A DNA stretch of 64,000 nucleotides from Luteibacter yeojuensis. GTDB lineage: Bacteria; Pseudomonadota; Gammaproteobacteria; Xanthomonadales; Rhodanobacteraceae. Positions 50,424-60,400 of the stretch are shown here, in pieces; position 1 is the first letter of the stretch, and each line of letters begins with the position of its first letter. The notes below the pieces were generated by a model, which was given only the letters and a program-made list of their open reading frames with translations, was not told the origin of the DNA and searched no databases. The DNA lies in the NCBI RefSeq assembly GCF_011742875.1, contig NZ_JAAQTL010000001.1, positions 1,240,001-1,304,000 of the forward strand, written 5' to 3'. The position numbers were made by a program, and so were the translations under genes.

Positions 50424-50620
50424 GATGTGGGGGAGCCGCCGTCGAGAGACGGCGAGCCCGGGTCGGTCGTGGGGACGATCGACCCGATGAGGCGACAGGA
50501 TGTCAGCCTCGCCGGTACGACATGGTGGTCCGTGGACCAGCGAGCAACTCGCATTCCACGAGCCATGACGAAGCCGGATCAGCCGTCGGTGGACAGGAGT
50601 CCACCGACGGCGTTTTTATT
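50424..50620 (+). ncRNA. Structured small RNA with GGA loops, candidate CsrA/RsmA-sequestering sRNA
   Basis: About 195 bases between the kinase stop and the fur terminator with no coding potential I trust. In order they fold into these hairpins: 50438-50453 (GCCGTC-GAGA-GACGGC); 50460-50485 (11-bp stem, GGGG loop); 50489-50510 (stem with loop GGA inside ACAGGATGT, the optimal CsrA-binding sequence); 50526-50539 (TGGTCC-GT-GGACCA); and a terminator hairpin 50582-50611 whose loop is AGGA. Additional GGA triplets lie at 50432-50434 and 50574-50576. Repeated GGA in hairpin loops is the design of CsrB/RsmZ-type RNAs. The 5' end is not determined; a weak -10 (CATTAT, 50417-50422) is the only promoter hint. 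It could instead be a 3'-UTR of the kinase gene. Confidence 0.6.
50582..50616 (+). terminator. Rho-independent terminator of the structured RNA
   Basis: A perfect 13-base-pair stem (50582-50594 with 50599-50611), loop AGGA, followed by GTTTTT. Very strong. Confidence 0.93.
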
Positions 50621-50702
50621 TGGGGGCTCGAAACGCGCCCCCCTCATGCCGCCCGCCCCATCGGGCATCCCTTCCGCCCGCAGGCCATTCCTCCCGCCTC
50701 AC

Positions 50703-50730
50703 CTCATCCCTGCGAAAGCAGGATCCAGCG
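50703..50730. repeat. Short CCTGCGAAAGCAGG repeat
   Basis: A hairpin CCTGC-GAAA-GCAGG (50709-50722) followed by ATCCAGCG. Short elements of this form are common in intergenic DNA of Xanthomonadales; the core resembles the arms at 33002-33090. Confidence 0.5.
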
Positions 50731-50765
50731 CCTTCCCACCCGACAAGGGCCGCCTCCCCCAAACG

Positions 50766-50785
50766 AAAAAAGCCCCCGAAGGGGC
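50766..50785 (-). terminator. Rho-independent terminator of fur
   Basis: On the minus strand: stem GCCCC/GGGGC with a TTCG loop followed by a T-run (A-tract at 50766-50771 on the + strand), 26 bases after the fur stop. Confidence 0.85.
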
Positions 50786-50810
50786 CCGGTCAACCACTGG
50801 AAGAAACGCC

Positions 50811-51224
50811 TCACCGCTTCTTCTTGGGCCTCACATACAGCACCAGGCTGTGATCCTCGATCACATACCCATGCCGGTCGGCGATCTCGTGCTGGAGCCG
50901 CTCGATCTCCTCGCTCATGAACTCGATGACCTTTCCGCTGTCCACGTCGATCATGTGGTCGTGGTGCTTGCCGCGGTCCAGTTCGTAGACGGCCTGGCCG
51001 CCCTCGAAGTTGTGCTTCATGACGATGCCGGCCGCTTCGAACTGGGTCAGCACCCGGTACACCGTGGCAAGCCCGATGTCCTCCTGGTGCGAGAGCAGGC
51101 GCTTGTAGATGTCTTCGGCAGTAAGGTGGCGCTCCTCGGCCTCCTCGAAGATCTGCAGGATCCGCATGCGCGGGTGCGTGACTTTCAGGCCCGCCTTGCG
51201 GAGTTCTTTGGTTTCCTGGTCCAT
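50811..51224 (-). CDS. fur: Ferric uptake regulator Fur
   Basis: A 137-residue iron-responsive repressor. It has a winged-helix DNA-binding domain (about 1-85, TAEDIYKRLLSHQEDIGLATVYRV-type core) and a dimerisation domain with the metal-binding HHDHMIDVDSGKVIEF. The CxxC pair that binds structural zinc in E. coli Fur is replaced (DVDSG), and the protein has no cysteine at all. It is divergent from bamE, the arrangement known for fur and omlA in Xanthomonas. Its own terminator follows. Confidence 0.97.
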   Translation of the reverse strand: MDQETKELRKAGLKVTHPRMRILQIFEEAEERHLTAEDIYKRLLSHQEDIGLATVYRVLTQFEAAGIVMKHNFEGGQAVYELDRGKHHDHMIDVDSGKVIEFMSEEIERLQHEIADRHGYVIEDHSLVLYVRPKKKR

Positions 51225-51296
51225 GTCAGACCCCTCGCGGTGCCGGAAGGCGCTTAGTGTATCATCACAGGCTTCACGATCCGGACGTAACTACGC

Positions 51297-51782
51297 ATGC
51301 AAAAGCTCATCCGCACGCTGGGTTTGGCCATGATGGCAGCCGCCATCGCGGGCTGTGGCCTCGTCTATACCCCCGACGTGCAGCAGGGCAACCTGCTCGA
51401 CAAGAAGAACGTCGACCAGTTGCAGCCCGGCATGACCAAGCGCCAGGTGCTCGTCCTCCTGGGCACCCCGTCGGTCATCTCGCCGTTCGACCAGGATCGC
51501 TGGGACTACGTATCGACTTTCTCGCACCGCGGGAAGCCGATGACCAAGCGCACCCTCACCCTCACCTTCAACAACGACACCCTGGTCCGTACCGAAGGCG
51601 ACTTCTTCGCCCAGGACGCCGAGCAGTTGCTGAAGGACTCCAAGAAATACAAGGCCAACCCCACGGGGGATGCCGAGGGCGACAAGAACACCAGCGGCAA
51701 GAAGGACGACGACGGCGGCTTCGGCGTCGGCGTGAGCGGCTCCTCGGACGACAGCCCGGCCAGCAAGCGCAACCAGAAGTAA
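51297..51782 (+). CDS. bamE: Outer-membrane assembly lipoprotein BamE (OmlA)
   Basis: A 161-residue lipoprotein of the BAM complex, which inserts beta-barrels into the outer membrane. The lipobox is IAGC (Cys20). The SmpA/OmlA domain spans about 30-105 (QLQPGMTKRQVLVLLGTPSV). An unusual charged Gly/Ser/Asp/Lys-rich tail (about 118-161) follows. It is divergent from fur with a 72-base gap. Confidence 0.96.
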   Translation: MQKLIRTLGLAMMAAAIAGCGLVYTPDVQQGNLLDKKNVDQLQPGMTKRQVLVLLGTPSVISPFDQDRWDYVSTFSHRGKPMTKRTLTLTFNNDTLVRTEGDFFAQDAEQLLKDSKKYKANPTGDAEGDKNTSGKKDDDGGFGVGVSGSSDDSPASKRNQK

Positions 51783-51789
51783 GCCTCGT

Positions 51790-52068
51790 TCAGGCGCCGC
51801 GCGCCGCGCGGCGCCGCCTGGCTTCCATCGGGTCCAGGATCAGCGGGCGGTAGATTTCCACCCTGTCGCCCTCTTCGAGTACCCGGCCGGCGGGCACCTT
51901 CTTCGAGAAAATCCCCAGGCGACCCGGGTCCGGCGTCACGCCGGACGGCAATCCCGTCCTCGCCAGTTGCACGGCATCCCAGGCGGTTGCACCGTCCGGC
52001 ACGGCGAGTGGGATGACCACCTGGCCCTCCGGGCCCGCATAGGCGACCTCGACGACGATCTCAGCCAT
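51790..52068 (-). CDS. rnfH: RnfH-family protein
   Basis: A 92-residue ubiquitin-like-fold protein of the RnfH/UPF0125 family with FSKKVPAGRVLEEGDRVEIY near the C-terminus, ending in a basic tail. It overlaps ratA by eight bases on the same strand. The cluster bamE/rnfH/ratA/smpB is conserved in gammaproteobacteria. No biochemical role is firmly known. Confidence 0.93.
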   Translation of the reverse strand: MAEIVVEVAYAGPEGQVVIPLAVPDGATAWDAVQLARTGLPSGVTPDPGRLGIFSKKVPAGRVLEEGDRVEIYRPLILDPMEARRRRAARGA

Positions 52069-52489
52069 ACTGCCGGCGCGCCTCGTCGCAGAAGTCGTCC
52101 ACCATCCGGTTCGCCAGTTGCTGGAAACCCATCTTCAGCACGCTGCCGCCGAGGCCGGCGTAATCGAAATCCAGTGCCAGGGCGATCTTGCATCCGATGT
52201 CGCCGAGGGCCTGGAAGGTAAAGACACCATCCAGCGAACGGAACGGCCCCTCCACGAAGGTCATGGTGAGGCGCTCGGGGCGCTGCATCGTGTTCCGGGT
52301 GGTGAAATGCTGCTTCAGCCCGGCGAACTTGAGATCCAGCCGGGCCACCAGCATGTCGTCCTGCCGCTCGACCACGGTGGCGGCATCACACCAGCCGAAG
52401 CGCTTTGGGTATGCTTCCACATCGTTGACCAGGTCGAACATCTGCGCGGGCGTGAACGGCACGATCGCACTGCGGCGGATTTCAATCAT
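52061..52489 (-). CDS. ratA: RatA/COQ10-type START-domain protein
   Basis: A 142-residue lipid-binding START/SRPBCC protein (AEAYPKRFGWCDAATV-type core in DVEAYPKRFGWCDAATVVER). Bacterial RatA has been described both as a toxin that blocks ribosome subunit joining and as a COQ10-like ubiquinone-binding protein; sequence alone does not choose. It overlaps rnfH and is divergent from smpB. Confidence 0.94.
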   Translation of the reverse strand: MIEIRRSAIVPFTPAQMFDLVNDVEAYPKRFGWCDAATVVERQDDMLVARLDLKFAGLKQHFTTRNTMQRPERLTMTFVEGPFRSLDGVFTFQALGDIGCKIALALDFDYAGLGGSVLKMGFQQLANRMVDDFCDEARRQYG

Positions 52490-52566
52490 GAAGACCTCGT
52501 CTCATTCGCCGGCGCCAGGATCCGCCGGTCTTGTATCAGGGACCCGATAGACCGATTTTAACGGAC

Positions 52567-53067
52567 ATGGCAAAAGCGAAAGCAAAGGACACGGAAAAGG
52601 ACGGCGGCGGCACCATCGCGCTGAACAAGCGCGCTCGCCACGAATATCACATCGACCAGCGCTTCGAATGCGGCATCGAGCTGCAGGGCTGGGAACTGAA
52701 GGCCTTGCGTGCCGGCCGGATCAACTTCGGCGAAGGCAGCTACGCGATCATCCAGCACGGCGAGGTGTTCCTCGTGGGCGCCCAGATCCCGCCGCTGATC
52801 AGCGCCTCCACCCACGTGGTGGCGAACGACCGGCGCACGCGCAAGCTGCTGCTCCACCGCGAGGAGATCGATCGCCTGATCGGCGCGGTGGAACGCAAGG
52901 GTTACACCCTGGTGCCCACCGCCCTGTACTGGAAGCACAACAAGGTGAAGTGCGAGATCGGCCTGGCGAAGGGCAAACAGGAGCACGACAAGCGCCAGAG
53001 CGACAAGGAGCGCGAATGGGCCGTGGACAAGCAACGCGTGATGCGCGCCCATAACCGGGTCGGCTGA
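52567..53067 (+). CDS. smpB: SsrA-binding protein SmpB
   Basis: A 166-residue partner of tmRNA in ribosome rescue. It has an OB-fold core (IDQRFECGIELQGWELKALR) and the conserved C-terminal tail (KGKQEHDKRQSDKEREW) that enters the mRNA channel. The ATG at 52567 is preferred to an upstream start at 52531, which adds residues foreign to the family. It is followed directly by ssrA. Confidence 0.97.
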   Translation: MAKAKAKDTEKDGGGTIALNKRARHEYHIDQRFECGIELQGWELKALRAGRINFGEGSYAIIQHGEVFLVGAQIPPLISASTHVVANDRRTRKLLLHREEIDRLIGAVERKGYTLVPTALYWKHNKVKCEIGLAKGKQEHDKRQSDKEREWAVDKQRVMRAHNRVG

Positions 53068-53090
53068 CTGAACGCGGGGGCGCGTGCCCA

Positions 53091-53119
53091 TTGTGACGCC
53101 CCTCCCCCGCCCCTATACT
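53091..53119 (+). promoter_or_regulatory. Sigma-70 promoter of ssrA
   Basis: TTGTGA (53091-53096), a 17-base spacer, TATACT (53114-53119), 31 bases before the first base of mature tmRNA. Confidence 0.75.
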
Positions 53120-53149
53120 TCGAGTCGGTAGTCTCACAACAGTTTCCCC

Positions 53150-53541
<392 letters not shown>

Positions 53542-53548
53542 ATACCGA

Positions 53549-53580
53549 AAGCCCAAGCAATTGATTGCTTGGGCTTTTTG
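53549..53580 (+). terminator. Rho-independent terminator after ssrA
   Basis: Stem AAGCCCAAGCAA (53549-53560) / TTGCTTGGGCTT (53565-53576) with loop TTGA, then Ts. Confidence 0.93.
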
Positions 53581-53670
53581 GTTTTTGGACCCGGCCCGAT
53601 GACGGCCCATTTGGTCCCGATTAGGTCTGTGTTGTCCCCTACGCGGGACGGATTTGGGACGGGTTTTCGA

Positions 53671-54036
53671 TCACGAACGGTCGTCCGATCCCTTCGGTTT
53701 GCGCGGTGGCAATGCTGCCGATTCGGTGTTCAGGAATCGCCGGCGCGCTTCGGCCAGAGCCCGAGGATCGCGCGGCATGTGGTAACGCAAGTAGTGCTCG
53801 ACGAAGTACTTCGCCCGGGCTTCGCTTCCGGTGTAGCAATCCATGTCGCGGCGCCAGTCATCGGTGTGCTTGATCTGCGATCGCCACCGCCCGTCGTTGA
53901 TCTCGCGCACGCAACCGATCTCGATGCCGCCGTCGATAGCCTTGGCCCACCAAGGGCCGCACGGTTCCATGGCCGCGCCATAGACGGCTTGCTCCCATAT
54001 GATGGGAAGGTCGAGCGTTGGCGCGTGTCGAGGCAT
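53671..54036 (-). CDS. Phage hypothetical protein (121 aa)
   Basis: Not recognised. A soluble protein with tryptophans near the N-terminus (GPWWAKAIDGGIEIGCVREI) and a basic C-terminus (RKPKGSDDRS); it could be a small phage packaging or regulatory protein. An upstream GTG at 54045 is an alternative start. It is the gene closest to ssrA and ends 90 bases after the ssrA terminator. Same strand as the virion genes. Confidence 0.6.
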   Translation of the reverse strand: MPRHAPTLDLPIIWEQAVYGAAMEPCGPWWAKAIDGGIEIGCVREINDGRWRSQIKHTDDWRRDMDCYTGSEARAKYFVEHYLRYHMPRDPRALAEARRRFLNTESAALPPRKPKGSDDRS

Positions 54037-54084
54037 GGCGCGCACTCTACGCGCCCGGCGTCTCAGGCCGCGCGATGCACCTGG

Positions 54085-54291
54085 TTACCGCGGCCTAACG
54101 GGGGCGACGGGCTTCGGGAGGGAGGGATGGGGAATTCGCGCGGAAGACATCGCCGCGGCGCCCATGAGGCCGGCTGCGGACGGAGGCTGCCCTTGCGGCA
54201 GCGCGGGGCGCGGGAGGGAGGGAGCGGCAGCCGCAGGGGTCGCCGTGGTGCCGAAGGTCGAGGGGAGATAAGGGGACGTCGGCATGGTCAT
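54085..54291 (-). CDS. Small proline/alanine-rich phage protein (68 aa)
   Basis: A short frame on the same strand as, and downstream of, the polyvalent protein gene. It is Pro/Ala/Ser-rich (PSLPRPALPQGQPPSAAG) with no domain. It fits the gap between two phage genes and could be a small virion or spanin-like protein, but composition alone could produce such a frame. The ribosome site is weak. Confidence 0.35.
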   Translation of the reverse strand: MTMPTSPYLPSTFGTTATPAAAAPSLPRPALPQGQPPSAAGLMGAAAMSSARIPHPSLPKPVAPVRPR

Positions 54292-54427
54292 CGCTCTGTT
54301 AGCGTCAAGGGCATGCGTGCTCGCGATGCCCTGTTGATCCTGTCTGCACCGGCGCAGGCCGCAGCCGTCGGCCTCGCGGCCGGCGTGCTCGTGTTCGCCG
54401 CGATCCTGGCGCTGACCGCGGGCGGCA

Positions 54428-57400
54428 TCACTTACCCGGTGTGGGCACCGCTCGCTTCCGTTGTTCGTAGAGGCGCAGGAAAGCGGCCATCAGGCCACCA
54501 CGCTGATCCTGAAGCTCACGAATGACGCGCGTGCGCTCGGCGACAGGCAGCTGGTAGGCGCGCTGGATCTGCCGGTTGTAGTCGGCGACACCGGATTGCA
54601 CCTTCTCGCTGTAGCCGGTGTCCTCGTTGCGCTGGCTCAATCCGCCGCTGGCCTCGCGGTAGGCCGCGTACAGGCTGCCCGGCACCGCGCCGACCTGGTA
54701 GGTGCGGACGTCGCCGCGATCGGTGTGCTTCAGGCGCATTGCCGGCGAACCGTCCTGGTTCGTCTTCACGGTCATGCCGTCGGCGAACACTCCCGCCTCG
54801 CGCGCGACGCGCTGCGCACCCTCGAGATCGCCGTCATCCAGCTTCGCCTGCACCATCGCCTTCGTGCGCTCGATCTGGTCACGGATGTCGTAGAAGCGAT
54901 CCGACCGCGCCCGATTGCTATCGGTATCCCAGCCGAAGGACTTCACGATGGGGAAATCGCGCAGCATCGCCTGCCAATCAACCGCGACCGAACCGTCCTT
55001 CTTCGCCTTGTAGTTGCCGGCAAGCAGTTTCTCTGCCGACGTCCAGGTGCCGCTGGCGAAGCTACCCAGGCCACCGAGCATCGTGTTCGACAGGTATTGC
55101 AGATCCTCGGGGCTCCAGTCGAGCAAACCACGAGCGATCTCGGGGGGACGGAAATCGGGATCGCCGCCGCCGGCGCGATTCAGAGCGCGCGCCAGCCACA
55201 CGTAAGGCGCCGCCGTGCCGGTCTTACCCATCGCCGTGCGCGGCATGTCGTAGGTGGCATAGGGCTGGTCGGCGGTGATGCGCCGGCCGAAGTCGTCGCG
55301 GTTCTCCGCCAGGTGTAGCGGGATCTTGAAGAGTTCCGGGGCGAGGCCCGTGGGACCGTTGTCGAGCGGGATGGGCGAGAAGGCCTGGAGCATGCCTGCG
55401 CCGAGGTCGTTGACCAGGTTCCCCTTGGTCGACGGCTCGCGGTTCAGCGCAGCCTGCGTGAGGCGGCCGCCGGCGAACACCATGAAGCCGAATTCGTACG
55501 GCATCGGCAGCGCGAAGTAATGGCCCTGGCCAGGCAGCGCGATGATGAGCGATCGCTCCTTCTTCCAGTCCGGGATGGCATCCCAGTCGCTCACGCCGTC
55601 GTCGCCCTTGCGCGACATCAGGAGCGCCGTCTGCGCGCCCTGTAGGGCGGCGATGCTGCCCAGGAATCCCAGCACCTTTGGATTGCGCATCAGCTGCAAG
55701 CTGCGGCGGACACCCTGCGCGCTCGCGTTGTAGAACAGGTACAGCGTATTAAGCACGCCGGCCCACTGGCCTTTGCGGTTGAAATTCACCGTGAGGTCTT
55801 TCGCGTAGGCTGCGGCGCGGTCGGGCGACATGCCTCGCTTACGAAGCGCCACGTACGAGGCCAGGCGCAGTGCGTTCTCCGTCGCCTCGTTCGCCAATTC
55901 GACGACGTGCGCGATCGGCTGGAGCTTTTCCAACGCCTTCCCGGCAGCGGCCAGCGGCCGCAGTTCTCCGAGCAGTTCCATGCCGCTCCGGAACTTGTCT
56001 TCCAGCGCGCGCGAGGTGGACTCGACATCGTTGAAATGCACAAGGCCCGTCTTGCCGCCGCGCTCCGCGAACTCTCGCGCCCAGTCGTCCATGGACTTCT
56101 GGGCATCCGGCACGCTCGCATCCCCCGGTGCATGCGCAGCGTCCCGCCAGGAGGATCGCAGCGCCGGCAGGTAGTTCGCCGCCGCATCGGCCGCAGCCGC
56201 CGCGCCATGCTCGGCGGTGAGGCCGGTCATGCCGAGAGTCATATCGCGCAGGGCATTGATCGGGGTAAAGGCCGGGTTGTAGCGGGTGCTCACGGCCGAG
56301 AGCCAGCGGTTGAACCGACCCAGCGTGTTCACCAGCCACTGCGCCTTTTCCGCACCCAGGTTCAGCACCGCGTCGCGGATGCGCGGATCCTTGAGGCGAA
56401 CCATATACGGCTTGCCGTCGTGCATGACCGTCAGCACGTCCTGGTCGTTCGTCGGACGCTTCGGTGCGAGGTAGGCCTCGCCAGTGGATTCCGAGAACCG
56501 CCACTCGAGGTCGACGGGCTCCACCTGCCAGAGGTCGGGATTCGGGTATTCCGCCGCGAGCTTGAGCACGGCGCGCCCGACCCTCGCCTTCTCCGCCTGG
56601 ATGATGGCGCGCTGCGCATCGCCCACGATCTCGGCGAGGATGTTCGGCGGGGCGACATTGCCGGCGCCACGGCCGAGCGCACGCTTCACCGGCTTGCCCT
56701 TGATGTTCACCCCGCGGCCGGCGCCCTTTGGCGTCTCCGCCTCGCCTTCCTTGCCGCGCAGGGGTACATAGTGCTGCCACTGCTTGCGCAGCTGACCGGC
56801 CAATTGCGGGGTGATCTGCCCCGATCCTTCGAGCGTGGCGATGGTCTGGTCGCGTACGCGGTCGACACGCGCCGCCAGCGCCTGGAGCTTGGGCATGTCG
56901 GCCGCGCTGATCTTCTGGCCGGAATACGGTCCCGGCGCATTGCCGGCGAGGATATCGCGGGCTTCCTGCGTCGTCAGGCCGGACCCGCCGTCCGGCATGT
57001 CCTTGTTGATGGTCGCAATGCGGGCGTTACGCTCCGGCGCGTGCCGCGCGTAGAGGTAATCCATGAGCAGCTTCGGGGTGACACCAAAACCTTTCATGGC
57101 CTTCAACAGCGGCTTCACCGACGTGCGATCGAGCGCGTCGAGGCGATCCGCCGCACGGCCGTGCATGAGGTTTTCGAGCCGGTAGACGTCGGCATCGTCC
57201 GCGATGGTCTGCCCGGTGGCGTCCGTGATCGCCCCCTCCGCGCGGCGCAGCGGGTCCATCTTGTCGAACAGCCCAGCGATCGCCTTCTGCACGCCACCAC
57301 GCCACCCTTCATATTCGGCGGGGTTGCCGGTCCAGCCGATTGCACCCTGGCCGTACCCCTGTGCGGCTAGGTGCGAAAGGATCGACGTGCGCGCCGCGGC

Positions 57401-60400
57401 GGCCTGCTGTCGCACCTGCGCCGCCGGCGCGCGCGAGAAGCGGATATCGGGATTCGTGGCATCGAACGTGCCACGGTTCTCGCTGGCCGATTTGATCTGC
57501 CGCGAGTCGAACGCGATCCACTGGCGGCCGTCCTTGATGTGGATGCCATCGTAGCCCTGCGCCTCGAGGTCGCGTCGAAGCTGACGGGCTTCCTCCGGCG
57601 AGTCCACCGCCTGCAGTTGCTCGAGGGTCATTTCAGTGGGATGGCGCACAGCGAGGTAGGCATCGACCACGCGCTCCTCGGCCGGAACGCCATCGCTCGC
57701 GTTGCGCGCATAGTGCTCGGCCTGGGCCCGCCGCTCGGTGAAGAAATGCCCCAGCGACGCCGTCGCGTGGCCCGTGGCGCGACCAGAGACGTCGCCACGA
57801 AAGACGGTATGGTCCGAGGCGGTGCCGTGGTACACCGGACGCGGTCGGCCTTCCTCGTCGACGACACGGGAGCCGTCGAAGAAGCGACGGAATGCCTCCG
57901 ATTCGGGCGGCTCGCTGCGGCTGAAAACCGGCGCGCCTTCGATGCTCGATGCGCGCCAGTCCTGCACACCGTCCGGCTCGACTCGCGCGCGCGTCGGCCG
58001 CTCACCACTGGCTGCAGCGCGCAGCATGTCGCGCGCCGTGCGCCGGATGGCATCGGCGTCCGATTCGAGCAGGCTGACCGGAATACCGACACGGTTCAGG
58101 CCGCGCTTCAGCGCGTCGACCACGCGTGTCACGATGCCGTGGCCAGGCGTATGTTCGGCGAGGTACGCCATCGCTTCCTCATGGAGAGCGCGCGCCGGCG
58201 TGCCGACTTTCTCGGCGTGCTGCCAGGCCTTCACCATGTCCTTGTCACCGGCAGCGATCGCCCGATTGACCATGCGGCGCAGAGCGAGACGATCCGTCTC
58301 GGTGGTGAGGCGGTCATAACCATAATGCAGACCGGCCTCGTGCAGCACGATGCCCGGCACCTCGGCGAGGTCGCGCACCTGGTCAGCCAGGATGTAGGCC
58401 CGCCCGTCGTGGTACAGGCCCTTCACGCCGCGGAGTTCGTCAGCGGACGAGGCCAGCCCACGGGAGACGGCCTCGTCGGTATCGATGACGTGCAGGACGC
58501 CCTCGCGCTCCAACTTGCCGATGAAGCGATTGCCCCACGCCCGGGTGGCTGCCTTCCGCACCTGGTCGCGGGAGGCCGCGCCCTGCCCCGCCTCGAGGTC
58601 GGCGGAGAACGCGGGGCGTTTCTTGAATGCCTCCCGCAGCTGCGCTATCGTGGGCTCGGACCCCGGCGAACCCTGGGCGCCTGCCGCTTCGGCCAGGCCC
58701 CTATCTGCGGCACCGGGGTCTTCCATTTCAAAGCCCCGGAAATCGTAGAACCGGCGGCCACCTTCCTGACCCACGCGATAGATCATCTTCACGCCGTAGG
58801 TCTTTCCCTCGATTTCCACCGGCACCGCCGCGTAGGCGTAGGCCATGCCTTCGCGGTTCGCACGATCCGCGGCTTCCTCGATAACGGGCGCGCGCGCGGC
58901 GAGTTCGGGCAGCTGACGGATGATGCCCATGCGGCGCGCGTCCCGGCGGCCCGTCGACAATGCCTTGGTCCGTCCCGACGACGAAAACACCACGGGCGTG
59001 CCGTCCGGCGACGTCACCTGCTTGCCTTGCACGTTGTCGCGGAAATACTGGTTCGCGGCGTAGAACTGCTGATCCTCCGCCTCCTTGGCCGGCTCCACGT
59101 GCAGCGGCGCGACCGGGGCCTCGTCGGGCGGCGGCGTATCTCGGCTGGCCATGGCCTCGCCGCGCGCCACGGGGCTTTCGGCGACAGGCGGGTTCTCCAG
59201 CGCGCTCCACCACGGCGAGGACGTGCCCTCGGCGACAGGTGCGGGCGGACGCACTTCGGCAGGCCGCACCGGTGCGTCATCGACGCCCGCAAGGCGAATG
59301 GCGAACTGACGCAGTTCCTCGTCGTTGTCGACGCGGGACAACCGATCCCGGAGTTGGCGCGCCTGGTTGCCGGCGGCAACGGCTTGCCGGTGGTCTTCGA
59401 GTGCACCGCGGGTTGCGGCAAGACGCTGCTCGGCGTCGGCAAGCTCCGCGTCGGAGAGGCTGTTCGACCCCGAGCGCACGACACCGGATTGCCGCTTCGC
59501 GTACTCCCCGCGAAGCAGATCCTCGAGTTCGCCTGCTTCACGGCCCAACGTCCGCAGATCCTCGTTCGGGCGAGCACGTGCGGCGATAGCGTCGAGCGCG
59601 GCAAGACGATCATCGATCACCCGGCCAGCGTCCTGGAAGGATAGACCGGGCGGCGGCGCTTCGGGCGAAGCGGGAAGCGCGCTATCGACTGGCGGCGCAG
59701 CCACCTCGCCAGCGCCGGCATCAACAGGCGCCGTGTCGGCCTTACCGGTGAGCTTGTCGAACGCTGCGATATCGGCAGCGGCGGCGGCCCGCTCGGCGTC
59801 AGTACTCGCCCCACGCCACGCCTGCACCAGGTCATCACGCGTCGCACCAGCAGGTGCTTGCGGCAAGGACGGCTCGCGCGGCACAACGTCACGCAACGCT
59901 TCCGGCGCGATCGTCGGCGCATCCGTGATGGGGGCAGGTGCAGCCGCCACCGCCTGCTGCGCATCGGCAAGGATCTGGTCCGCCGCGGCCGCGCCGGCTT
60001 CGGCAGGTCCGCGCGGTGCGCGCAAGAGCGCGTCGACGCTGGTCCCGTGCTCCTGGGCCACGGCGGCGGCAAGCTGCTGTGCGATGGCATCGGGAACCGC
60101 GCCGCCAGTCTGCTCCGCGGCCTGCCCCATGCGCTCGTCGAAATCCTGACGTGCGACACCGTCGCGCAGGAAGTCCGTGCGATTGCCGAACGCGATCTGG
60201 TCAGCGAGCGAACGCCCTTCGTCGGCGAGCGACGCCGAGTGATGGCCCGGCAGCACGCCCAGGGCGGCCCCGAAACCCGCCGCCAGTGCAGCGCCACTTC
60301 CCAGCGGGCGGCCGGTCACGACGTTGTTGGCTTCGTTGGTGGCCTCTCCAACAGCAGCGCCCGAGGCGACACGCGCCGGCAACGACCATCGGCCTGCCAT

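Noticed and set aside
53582..53670. Remnant of an integrase gene next to ssrA
   Set aside because: No tyrosine or serine recombinase motif in any frame; only short GGGACGG-type direct repeats are visible.
54313..54525. Possible small + strand membrane protein (70 aa, one hydrophobic segment)
   Set aside because: It overlaps the end of the giant phage gene by about 100 bases on the other strand and has only a weak ribosome site; could be a holin-like protein but support is too thin.
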